33,844 nt of DNA from positions 1 through 33,844 of the forward strand of contig NZ_WTSY02000022.1 in the NCBI RefSeq assembly GCF_009828775.2, read 5' to 3'. Position 1 is the stretch's first letter, and every line of letters starts with the position of its first letter. This stretch comes from Erysipelothrix aquatica (lineage in GTDB: Bacteria; Bacillota_I; Bacilli_A; Erysipelotrichales; Erysipelotrichaceae). Below, in pieces: positions 1 to 12,500 of this stretch. The notes below the pieces were generated by a model. That model made no database searches, was not told where the DNA came from, and saw nothing but the letters and a program-made list of their open reading frames with translations. Made by a program: the position numbers and the translations under genes.

Positions 1-1
1 A

Positions 2-553
2 GGATCCTATGGTGGTGGAGCTACTGATATTCGCGTTGGGGGAACCGGTCATTTCAACCGAATCTTAGTCGCCGGTGGTGGCGGGTCGAGTGTTCGCAAC
101 TATACTGGTGGTTATGCTGGTGGTGTCGTTGGTATGGATGGAACTGGATCGTCTGGACAATTCGGAACGGGTGCAAGCCAAAGTGCATCTGGAGGCGGTG
201 GTATATCCGGAAGCTTTGGACCGGGTGCTTCTGGAGGAAGTAGTAGTGGTAGTACTATCGAATATGGAGCCGGAGCCGGTGGTGGTGGATGGTATGGTGG
301 CGGGGGTGCTTCCAACTATCGCAACACAACAGGAGCTGGAGGCGGTGGATCAAGTTATGTCTTAACGGGCGATACCATCAAAGATGGCATTAAAATTAAT
401 AAGTCCTACCGACCTTCAAACTATGCACCCGATGCGAAGTATGAATTCACCAATACGGAACTGTTATCTGGAAATGTCAGCTTCTTTGGTCCCGATGGTG
501 TTCGTGAAATTGGACATTCAAATTCAGGATATGCCCGAATTACTTACTTTGGC
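2..553 (+). repeat. Glycine-rich module 1 (partial)
   Basis: This is the first of three related modules. It contains GGGATDIRV, RILVAGGGG, GGGGWYGGGG and a closing KSYRPSNY...GYARITYF segment. Its 5' part is outside the window. The pattern resembles bacterial glycine-rich domains and the glycine-rich region of animal ALK/LTK receptors. Confidence 0.8.
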
Positions 554-3500
554 GAAAATACGCAATCATCCGCAAATCTTGAAGGGATACGGATCAATGG
601 AAAAGTCATTGATGGCTTTGATCCAGAGGTAACGGAGTATACCATCCCGATAGCCAGTGAATACATGGCTAAAGATGAAATTACCGTTGATAGACGCCAC
701 AATAATCAAAAAATTGTGGGCGACGGAAAAATTGAACTGAACTATCATCACTTACGCCATAAAATTACCGTAATTTCAGCAGATGGAACACAGACGCAAG
801 AATATACATTAAATTTCCAACGTTCTGGAAGTACCAAGTTATACAGTCTTTATAGTGACGAATATACGCATGCGTTTACGGAATCATTCAAACCTGATAT
901 TTACGAGTATGAGTTTAAATCATACTTGTACGGAGGAATTAATTTTAAATTCCAAACTTTTGATTCGGAAGCTTCCGTCAAAATCGAAGGAGCTGCCGAA
1001 GAAGAATTGTTGCCAGGAGAGAATACAATTCGCATTACGGTTTCTAAACCGGGGCTTGAAAGTACCGTTTATATTATTAAAGCAACACGAAATCGTGATA
1101 TGGAATTTGGTTATACTGGTAATATTCAACGTTTTAAAGTTCCTTATACCGGAGTGTATAAATTTGAAGCGTGGGGTGGTGAAGGAGGCACCGACCAAAA
1201 AAATGGTGCTGGCGGTAAAGGGGGTTACGCTGCCGGAGATGTTTTCCTCGAAGCGGGAACTGAGATGTATGTCACCGTTGGTGGTGGCGAAGCTAAAAGT
1301 CGCGGATACAATGGTGGTGGAAGTGCATGGACCAGCGTTAGTGGTGGCTCGTATGGAGGCGGTGCTTCGGACATTCGTGTCGGCGGAACCGGTCTTTTCA
1401 ACCGTATTCTAGTTGCTGGTGGCGGTGGGTCAAGTGTTAGGGGATACACTGGCGGTGCTGGTGGTGGCTTAATTGGAATTAACGGTACTGGATCATCTGG
1501 CCAATTCGGAACGGGTGCAAGTCAAAGCGCATCTGGTGGTGGCGGCATATCTGGAGGTTTTGGATCGGGTGGAAGTGGTGGCCAATCGAGTGGTAGCTCT
1601 ATTGATTATGGCGCTGGAGCAGGCGGTGGCGGTTGGTATGGTGGCGGCGGCGCTGGCAACTATCGCAATTCGACCGGAGCTGGTGCTGGTGGATCTGGTT
1701 ATGTATACAGTGAAAAGTCATACAAGCCAACTAATTATCGACCTTCTCAAAAATACATAATGCATAATGAAAAACTACTCGATGGAATGCAATCCATGCC
1801 AGGTCACAAGGGCCATACTATCGAGGGGAATGAAGGCAACGGATTTGTACGGATTTCTTTATTGAATAAATACTCATCAGATGCGACGCTCAGTAATGTG
1901 ACCTTTAGTGAAGGTACTTTTGATGTGCCATTCACACCTTCGACTAAAAATTACAATGTCGCAATCGATGCAGATACGACCAAACTAAAAATTACAGCAA
2001 CAACTACAGATCGTAATGCTGTACATAACTGGGATAATGATCAAGAAATTACGATTCAACCTGGAACTACAGCATATCCAATTACGGTAACTGGTCAGGA
2101 CGGAACCCTGAATGTTTATACGTTTAATGTGCACCGAAACCCATCAAATAATGCGAATGCATCTGCAATATCAGTTAATGATGTAGTACTTGAAGGCTTT
2201 AACGAAAATATCTATGACTATGTATTAGAGCTTCCTTATGATGCAGATCGAGCTGTTGCTATTACTGCAATCGCAAATCGCCCCAAACAAACAATTACTG
2301 GATTGGGTGATCACATTCTTGAAAATGGCAAAGCACTCGAGATTAATGTTACATCTGAGGATGGAAATACACAAAATGTATATCGAATTACACCAAAGAT
2401 TGAAGATTCAAACAGACTTAAATCGCTTGAGTTAGATGAACTAACATTTGATTTTAATCCGGAAATTTTCAACTACGATGTGCAAATTCCAAACGCTACC
2501 GTATCGCTGAATATTACAGCAATTCCATTTGATCATGAGGCAACGGTGAACATCACCGGTAATGGATATCTACGTAAAGGAAAAAATACAGTGTTAATTA
2601 CGGTTGACGAACCAAACATTGGGCAACAGGTTTACACCTTGAACGTTAACCGTGGTGATGCTGGCGATGGCGCCCAAAGTATTGCCACAGATTACGTTTA
2701 TACCGGTAAAGTCCAATATTTCACAGCTCCTTATACAGGAAATTATCAACTGGAAGCTTGGGGCGCTGAAGGTGGAAACCGTGGCGGAAGTTCTGGTGGA
2801 TTGGGCGGATATGCAACGGGTATCGTACCTCTTAAAAAAGGTGAAGAAATCATAATCTACGTTGGTGGTGCAGGGAATTCGCTAGCGCGCGGATGGAATG
2901 GAGGTGCATCATCAGGAACTTCTAATGTCTATGGCGGTGGCGCATCTGATATTCGTGTAGAATCAGATTCACTCTTTAATCGTATTTTAGTTGCCGGCGG
3001 CGGTGGGTCTGTTGGTGCAAGTAACAAACCTGGAGGTGCCGGAGGTGGAATCAACGGCGTATCTCGAACAGAATCATATGGTTCGGGTGGTCAAGGAGGA
3101 ACGCAATCGAGTGCCGGAAACTATGCAAGTTTTGGTGTCGGTGGAGCGGGTAGTTACTATAAAGATGGTCGTGGTGGTGCCGGCGGTGGTGGCTGGTACG
3201 GCGGTGGTGGTGTCTATCCGGATTATTCGCGTGATGATGATCGTGGAGGCGGTGGTGGATCGGGCTATGTTTATACTGATAAATCATATAAACCGTCCGG
3301 TTATGCGCCAGCTTCACGATTCATGCTAAAAGACACGGCATTGCTAAGTGGCAATCAGAGTATGCCGAACAAAGAAAGTGGATTTACACAAGGTAATAAA
3401 GGAAATGGATTTGTTCGCGTAACGGCACTTAAAAAAGCTTCGGAAGACAATCACCTGTCGCGTCTTGAAGTGAGCAAAGGAACATTAAGCCCTACATTTG

Positions 3501-6500
3501 TTACTGAAGAGACAGATTATACGCTTCAATTAGGTAAAGATGACACGGAACTCACGATTAAAGGAATTCCGATGGATCCATATGCAACCATTACCGGAAA
3601 CGGTACGTTCGATATTCCTGCCGGGACGACGACATTCAAAATTCCTGTGACTGCAGAAGATGGTTCCATTCGAATTACAACAATTAAAGTAAATCGCGAT
3701 GCATCCGAAAATTCACTTCCCAAAGATATCGTAATTAATGGGTTAATCCCTTCGCTGTGTGGCGTATCTGATGAATACTGCAAATTATCACCAGCATTTG
3801 ATCCCAATAATGATTTAAATTCGGACGGCGGACATTATACGATGATTGTACCATCCCGTATTCGTTCACTCGAGTTTTCAGTTATTAAAGATCATGCGTA
3901 TCAAGTCGTTACAGGAGAAGGGATACTCGAACTACAGCCAGGTCCTGACAATACGCAATACATTGACGTTCTAAGTGAAGATGGATCAAGTTATCATGCG
4001 TATACGTTTACCATTGATCGTGATATGACAGGGAATGCGGATCTTGAAACCTTTGCCCTTAATGCACCGAAACGCGATTTAGAGTTTAATCCAGATATCA
4101 CAGAGTACTATGTTTCGGTTCCTCACGAGTATACAAAATTCTCAGAAATCGATGTTCATTATCAAACGATGGATCCAGAGGCAAAAGTTACCATTCTAAA
4201 AGATAAAGATGATTTAGATTTAGGTTTAAACAAAGTTATTTATCGTGTCACTGCAAATAATGGTGAAACAAAAGATTATACCTTAAATATTTACCGTGAG
4301 GATAACGCAAATACTTTCTTAAAGCAGTTAACTGTAAAGCATAAAGATACAATCTTGCCATTGTCTCCGTCTTTCCAAAAAGTAATTTCCAATTATGTGG
4401 TAACTGTTGATAATGCTATTGATTTTGTCGAAATAGATGCCGTAGCCGAAGCAGAGGAAACAACAGTTTCTGGTGCAGGGAAGCATAACTTAAGCGTAGG
4501 TTCGAATGTTATCAACATTCAAACGAAAGCTCAAGACGGAACGGTACAAACTTACACACTTAATGTAGTTCGAAAACAATCCAGTAATTCGAAAATAGCG
4601 AGCATTAAAATTTCTGGTGTTGAGATAACTGAGTTTTCATCGGATGTCCTTCGTCAGACACTTAGTGTGGCGGATACCGTCGTGAAACCGGAAATCGAGG
4701 TAAAACTTCAAAGTGAATTTGCCTCATATTCTATAACTGGAAATACGTCACGTTTCTATCCGGGAGATAATACCGTGAATATCCGGGTAACAGCAGAAGA
4801 TGGAAGTGTTAGCCAATATGTACTTACAGTCACAAAACCATTCGCAACAAATAACAATCTAAGCAGTATCACGAGCAGTATGTTTGAGATTGAAGCGTTT
4901 AATCCGGAAATAGAAACCTATTCCGTCTCGGTGCCGTATACAGAAGAAGCACTCAACCTTGCGGCAACGCCTCAACATCCACTAACACGTATAAGTGGTG
5001 TAGGAAAAGTCTATTTGGTCCCAGGAGATAATGCGTTAAGCATTGTTGCGACAGCTGAAAACAATGAACCCAAAACTTATACAGTCCATGTAAATATGGA
5101 AAAAAACAGTGATCCAACATTAACCGCACTCACGACAAGTCCTAGCGCAACGTTGGACCCAACATTTAATCCCCAAACAACAGCATATAAGATTAATGTT
5201 GGTAATGAGGTTGAAACAATTACGATCGATGCAACTCCAAAAGTTTCCTCAACTGCTATTCAAGGGCTTGGCAAAACTCATTTAGAGGTTGGGTCGAACA
5301 TAATTACCATTCAATCAACTGCGGATAGTGGTGCAAGTATGTCTTATGTTCTAGATGTTGTTCGAGATGCTTCATCCAATGCTGATTTAGAAACCTTAAT
5401 AGTTCATGAGGGATCGTTAAACCGCGGGTTTAAACCAGATGTCATTGAATATGATGTTATGGTACCAAAAGGAACATCACGAATTAACCTTGAAACAGCA
5501 ACACAACACCCAGAGGCACAGGTCAGTGTTCTTGGAAATGAAGGGCTGCAAGCAGGGGCTAATAAGGTGACGGTAAGGGTCCACTCGGAAGCAAAAGATA
5601 CATTCAAAGACTATACGTTAAATGTATATGTACAAGATGCGCCAAGTGAAACAATTCATTTATCAGATCTGACGGTATCATCCGGAAAATTGATACCTGG
5701 ATTTAATCCGGATACGCAATTCTATCGTGTTCATGTCGCCAATGACGTTACAACATTAAATGTTAATGCAAAAACAAAAACTGCAGATGTTTCACTTACG
5801 GGAGTGGGGAGCCATCCATTAGAAGTTGGTAATAATCTAATTAATATTCGTGCAACAGCAAAAAACAATATTATACGAGATACACAGATTTTGGTTAATC
5901 GGGCACCATCCAGTGATGCTACATTAAGTCGATTGAATGTATCTGGATTGAAAAATAACACCATTAATTTTAAACCGAATGTATTTAACTACACCGGTAC
6001 GACTGAAAATACTCAGTTAGGAATCAGTGCAACACCGACCCACAATAAAGCGACTGTTGAAATTATTGGTAACCATAGTTTTGTATTTGGGACTAAAAAT
6101 GTGGTCATCGTTCGTGTAACAGCGGAAGACCGTATCACAGTTGAAGATTATACGTTGACAATCAATAAAGAACCGTCAAAGAATGCAAATCTTCGAAGTT
6201 TATCAATTAGTGGCGTGCGTTTAAACCCCGGTTTTTCAAGCAATCAGACAGTCTATAAAGCTACTGTCGGACATGATATAACGCAAGTTAACGTTGATGC
6301 AATCACATCAGATTCAAATGCAACGGTTCAGTATGGCCAAGTTCAAACACTTAATGTTGGCGACAACTATGTAGATATCAAGGTAGTCAGCGAGTCTGGT
6401 CTACGAAAAACGTATACAGTAGTCATTCATCGAGAAGGTGCGGATGACAATACGTTAACAGATGTATTTGTGAATGAGCAACGTCAAGAGGATTTCTCAA

Positions 6501-9500
6501 ATGATGTTCGAAATTATACATACCGTTTTCCTTATGAAGTGGAGACGTTTAAATTGGACGCTCAAGCAAATCATGAGAAAGCAACGGTTTCTGGTCTTAA
6601 AGAGTACCCATTAACGGTTGGGGAAAATACAATCATCATGAATGTCACGGCAGAGAATGGAGAAGTTGTGACGTTTAAGTATTCAGTGACACGTGACCCA
6701 ATTAACAGTGCACAGTTAAAACATCTTAAGGTTCAAAATTACCCATTTGAAAATGGATTTGACCCGGCAAGAACACATTACATGTTGACTGTGGATAATG
6801 AAATGACTTCCTTGCAAATGGATTTTGAGAAAATAGATCCTAAGGCGAAAGTGGTGGTTCGTGGTAATGAAAACTTCATTGAAGGGCGTAATGTTGTTGA
6901 GATTGAAGTGACTTCAAGTGCTAAAGATAAAGTCGAGACGTATGTGTTGGAAGTGTATCGTCAAATCTATGCCAACAACTTCCTTGAATATCTATCGGTT
7001 GATGCAGAGTTGATAACACCACAATTTTATAAAGGCATCATGGAATATCGTGTTGAAGTTCCTTATGATCAAGAAACAATTACATTTGATGGTGAAGCAA
7101 CGTTGTCAACATCAACCGTGTCTGGTCTCGAAAAATTCGGGCTTATGTATGGCGAAAATCGCTTTGTAATTACAGTTAGTTCACGAACCAAGATTGAGCG
7201 AAAATATCACGTTGTTGTGAATCGTGCTCATTCAAATGATAACCAGCTTACAGACTTGTCGATTCAACTAAAGGGTGAAAATATGGCGTATTCACCGACA
7301 TTTGACCCTCAAACTGACATTTATACCGTGAATGAAGCGGTTCCTGTAGGAACTGAAAGTATCAATATCATGGCGACAAGTAAGACTGCAACGGTTACGG
7401 GTGATGGTCAACAAAAACTTCATGTAGGAGAAAATAGACTTCCAATCGTTGTAACTAGTGACTCTGGTATTCAGAAAACATACACGGTTGTCGTGAATCG
7501 ACCGGCCTCAGCAAACAATACACTCACAAACATTGCACCAAGTAATGGTTCGCTGATCCCGAACTTTAATTACACCAAAGACGTTTACAACGTAACAACC
7601 GAAAGTACGACGAACTACTTATCCTTTAATGTGAATACAGAAGATCGTAATGCCAAGGTTACAGGTCACACACGTCAATTGTTGGAACCTGGAAAAAATG
7701 TTCGGGAAATTGTAGTAACTGCAGAGAATGGTGATACGAAGGTGTACACAATTAATGTTACAAGACCACAAACAGACGAAACGAGATTGAAAAAACTCGC
7801 TGTTACGGGCTATGAACTCGAAGAAAACTTTGATGCATCAGTTTATACATATCATCTCAAGGTTCCAAACAGTAAAAAAGTACTCTATGCAAGTGATATT
7901 AAATTTGAAACAGTCGACCCAAATGCTCGAGTTGAAACAAGTGGCGATCTAGTATTGAGTACTACAAATGAAAATATATATGAGTTAAGAGTTCGCGCTG
8001 TAGATGGTCATACGATTGAAACCTATCGTATCTTGATTGATCGAAGTTCTGGGAATGATTCTACAATTAAAGAATTACAGTTTGAGTCAGGAACTTTGAA
8101 TCGATCTTTCAATCCAAACGTATTCACATATGACTTGGAGATGAGTGGTGATGTGAAAACATTTGACCATACTTATATAAAGAAACTCGTTACAGCTGAT
8201 GATAAAGCAGTAGTAACCTATGAACCGAAAGAAGCAATCAACCTCGAAGCAGGAATTTTGAAACCATTTAAGATAAAAGTTACAAGTGAGGATGGAACAA
8301 CAAGTAATACATACACCTTTAATGTGACATATGTTCGTTCACGCAATAACAAGTTATCATCGATTGAAGTAGACGGAAGTATTTTTAAAATTCCGTTTAA
8401 CCCAGATGTCTCTGAGTATGAAGTAGGTGTCGAAGCGGGAACAACGTCTGTTGTTATTCGTGCATTTACCCAAGACCCTAAAGCTAAAATTCTTTCATCG
8501 ATTGGAGATAGAGAATTGATTGGAGATGCAACGAAGGTGACAATTGGTGTCGAGGCGGAGAATGGTGATGTTCGCAATTATACGCTAATTATCAAACGTA
8601 ACTTATCGCGCACACTTGATCTTGAAGATGTAACACTAACTGACTCACAAAATGCTGTCTTAGATCCATCTTATAACAATGATGCGATACAGTTTGAAGG
8701 TCATGTCGCACGCGAAACAGATCGTGTTGGACTCGTTGTTAAGAAAGGTCACGAGTCTCAAACTATTAATGTTTATGATCGATTCAATAATCCTCTTGAT
8801 ATAAATAACATCCCACTTAAAATCGGGCGAAATGACATTCAAGTTGAAGTTGTATCACCATTCGGCCTCTCGCGAATCTTTAACATCAAAATAATGCGTG
8901 CTGGAAGTGATGACGCAAGTCTCAAATCCTTAAAGATAACTAACCCAAGTATTGAACTTCCATTCGAATCAGACGTGACAACGTATCGCACAACTGTTGC
9001 TTCAGAATTTGATCAATTGGTAATTGAAGCAGAAACGACAGATTCGAAAGCACGTTATGAGGTTCTTAACAATGAGTATCTGACTGAAGGAAATAATGAT
9101 GTAATTGTTCGAGGGATTGCGGAAAATGGGGAGACCAAAGACTATGTTATTCATGTCTTACGTGAACCACGTTACAACAATTATCTTCAGACAATTACGG
9201 TCAGTGAAGACGGGGTCATTATCAGTAAGGGAGAGGATTTCTCGCCTAAATTCAACCGTGCGATGATGAATTATACCGTTAAGGTATCCTCTGCAACAGA
9301 TAAGGTCTTAGTTCAAGGTGTGCCACAAGTTGAAACTACATTAGTGTCAGGGTCATCGGCCAACGACACGGGTAATAAAGCAACAAATGGTGTTGAAGTG
9401 AAACTCAAACCAGGTATGAATACCGTTAAACTTATGGCGACCGAGGTGCACGAGGGAAATGTCGCAATCTATACAATTTCAATTTTCAAAGAAATGTCTG

Positions 9501-12500
9501 ATGATGCGTCCCTTGTTGGCTTAATTCCGTTTAGAGAAACACCATCAGGACCTGAAAACTTAAATTTCAATGAAGGTTCATTTGATCCGCAAAAGCAACA
9601 CTACTCGATCAGTGTTGGGGAGCATGATTCGAAATTGGGAATCAATGCAACACCAGTTTCTCCCAATGCTCGTGTCGTTATTCGTGGTAATGACCCATTA
9701 CTGAATGGAAAGAATATGGTAACAATCGTCGTTACGAGTGAAGATCGAACAAAAACAAAAACGTATTATGTCAGTGTCGATAAAAAGCTATCAGATGATA
9801 CATCGCTGACTTCATTAAGTGCGGAGCACGGAGAAACCATCCATTCATTTGATCTGACAGAGAAAAATCTATCGTATACAGTCGATATGGGTGTTGATCA
9901 TATTAACCTTAAGGCGACATCAACGGATCCTTTAGCAAACATCCTTGGAACCGGTGAATATGCACTTGATTTTGGTGCAAATGTCTTTGATATCAGTGTT
10001 ACAGCCCAAAATGGCGATATAGTGAAGCGAACTGTCACGATTCATCGCGCCTATGATAATCGAATGCAAACGATTCAACTAAGTCACGGTGATCTGATGC
10101 CTCAATTTGATATGGAAACGACTGAATACACCGTTTGGGTTCCAGAAAATGTCGAACGGATTTCCGTGAAGGGTGTCGCATTAAATCGTCCAGTCGCGAA
10201 GGTGACAGGTGGTGGTTGGATTGATCTTGCGCTTGGGGAAAACTCAATTCCGCTTACTGTTGCATCACCTGACGGGTCGTCACGAATTTATACCGTTAAA
10301 GTTATGCGCTCAGCATCCTACAATAACTATCTGTCATCGTTAGCGCTCAGTGAAGGGTTACTCAGTCCTGTGTTTGATAAAAATCGCACAGATTACACGA
10401 CCTACATTTCTGACATTCACGATGATGTAACACTTACTGTGACACCAGAAGATGCGAAAGCAACGTACGAAGTTTTAGGTTATCCAAGTGTGAGAGATGA
10501 TGAAGGAAACGTAGTTGTCTCAGGTATTAACCATGGTGAGAATCACCTTACGATTCGTGTGACCGCAGAAAATGGCGATGCACGTGATTATACCTTGAAC
10601 GTTATTCAACAAGAATCATCAATGTTTAGCAATCGTTTGAAATCCTTGTCAGTAACACCAAGTAAAGGTATTGCCCCAAGCTTCAAACCAGATACAACGC
10701 GCTATGTTGTAAATGTTGATACATCTACGACTGAAGTTACAATTGATGCGACAAAAGAGAGTGATGATGCGACAATTGTTTCCGGACTTGGCACGTTCCC
10801 AGTTGCATCGGGAAGGAATTCATATAAGGTTGTCGTCCAAAGTAAGGATGGTCTTCTACGAACCTATGAAGTAATTATTAATCAAGCATTATCAGGAGAT
10901 GCAACTCTAAGTAAATTAAGCTTTGAAGAAGGACTATTAACACCAATTTTTTCAAAAGGAAGAAAAGAGTATGCATTGTATGTAGCAAATGGTGTTAGTA
11001 CATTAACCCCATCTGTTACTCCAAGTGCATTAGGAACTAAATGGGTTATTACTGGAAATGGTATTGATGCACCTCTTGGTGATGACAACAATACTGTAAC
11101 CATTACCACAACGGCTGCAAATGGAAAGAGTACAGATACCTATACAGTAAAAGTATACAAATCATCACAATCAAGTGTTTATCTCGATGCAATTACAGCC
11201 AATGTCGGAACTTTTAAAGAACCATTCGATAAAACAAATGGTGGACCCTATACACTTGAGATTGATCCAAATGTGAAGAGTGTCATGATTGGTGCGAAGC
11301 CGGAAGATGAACATGCTATTGCCTCTATTGAAGGTGTTGGAATTGTAGATGTTTCGGATAGTGCTGGAAAGAATGTCGATATTGTTGTAACTGGTAAATC
11401 CGGTGTTTCAATGACATATACTATAAAAATTGTAAAAGCACCACGTAACAATGCACGCTTGTCGTTCTTGGCGATCCGACCTGGGAACCTTGAACCGCAA
11501 TTTAGTCCTTTACGTTCAGCATATGTAGCAAACCTTAGTCATGAGCAAGAGCGAGTTGAAATAAGTGCAAAATCCGAAGATCCAGAAGCGGTTATTTCGG
11601 GAGCAGGCATCAAGGAAGTTGCCGTAGGACTCAATGAATTTGATGTCGTTGTGACAAGTAGTAATGGTGATGTGGGCATCTATGATGTTGATATTACTCG
11701 TGAGGCGGTTATTAGTTCAAAAGCAACGCTAATCCGCTTCAAAGAGGCTCTAATCGAAAATCCAAACTTCGATAAAGATATTGAAAATTATGCATTAACG
11801 GTCCCCAATGAGGTCACCAAATTGAATCTCGATACTGTGATTCTTGAAGATCCAACGCGAAGTACTTACGAAATAATTGGAAATACGAACTTAAAAGTTG
11901 GTGATAATACGGTTAAGGTTGTTGTTAAAAACAACGAGAATATTCCGGATACAGTTTATACGTTTACGGTTAACCGTCAGATTTTCAGTAGTAATTTCTT
12001 GAAAAACTTAACGACCAATAAAGGTCATGTCTCACCAAGCTTTGACAAATACATCAACAATTATGATATAACAGTGCCTTTTGAGGTACATGAGATGGAT
12101 TTAATAGCAACTCCTGAAGATGCAAAATCCATGATAAGTGGAACCGGAACAGTACGTGATTTAGAAGTTGGTGTGAATGTTCATAAAATCGTGGTAACAT
12201 CGTCAGAAAATGTTGCACGTACTTATATCGTGCGTATTAACCGTCTTCCCAATAGTGACAATACACTTCATGAACTAATCGTGAATGGTGGGACACTCGA
12301 ACGTCCATTTGATCCGCAAAATTCAGGTCCTTACGACGTTACAGTAGCTGAAGGTCGTGAATCTGTGGAATTCAAAACAGTCTTACCCGAAGGAGCAACT
12401 GTTGTTGGAGATGGTATCGTAGAAATTGGCGCGGGTGAAACCAAGCATAGAATTACCGTCCGAAGTCAAGATGGAAATGAACGTCACTATGAGTTTGTTA

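Noticed and set aside
134..136. ATG at 134 as the start of the giant protein
   Set aside because: The frame is open and homologous to module 2 from base 2 onward, with no signal peptide or ribosome binding site at 134.
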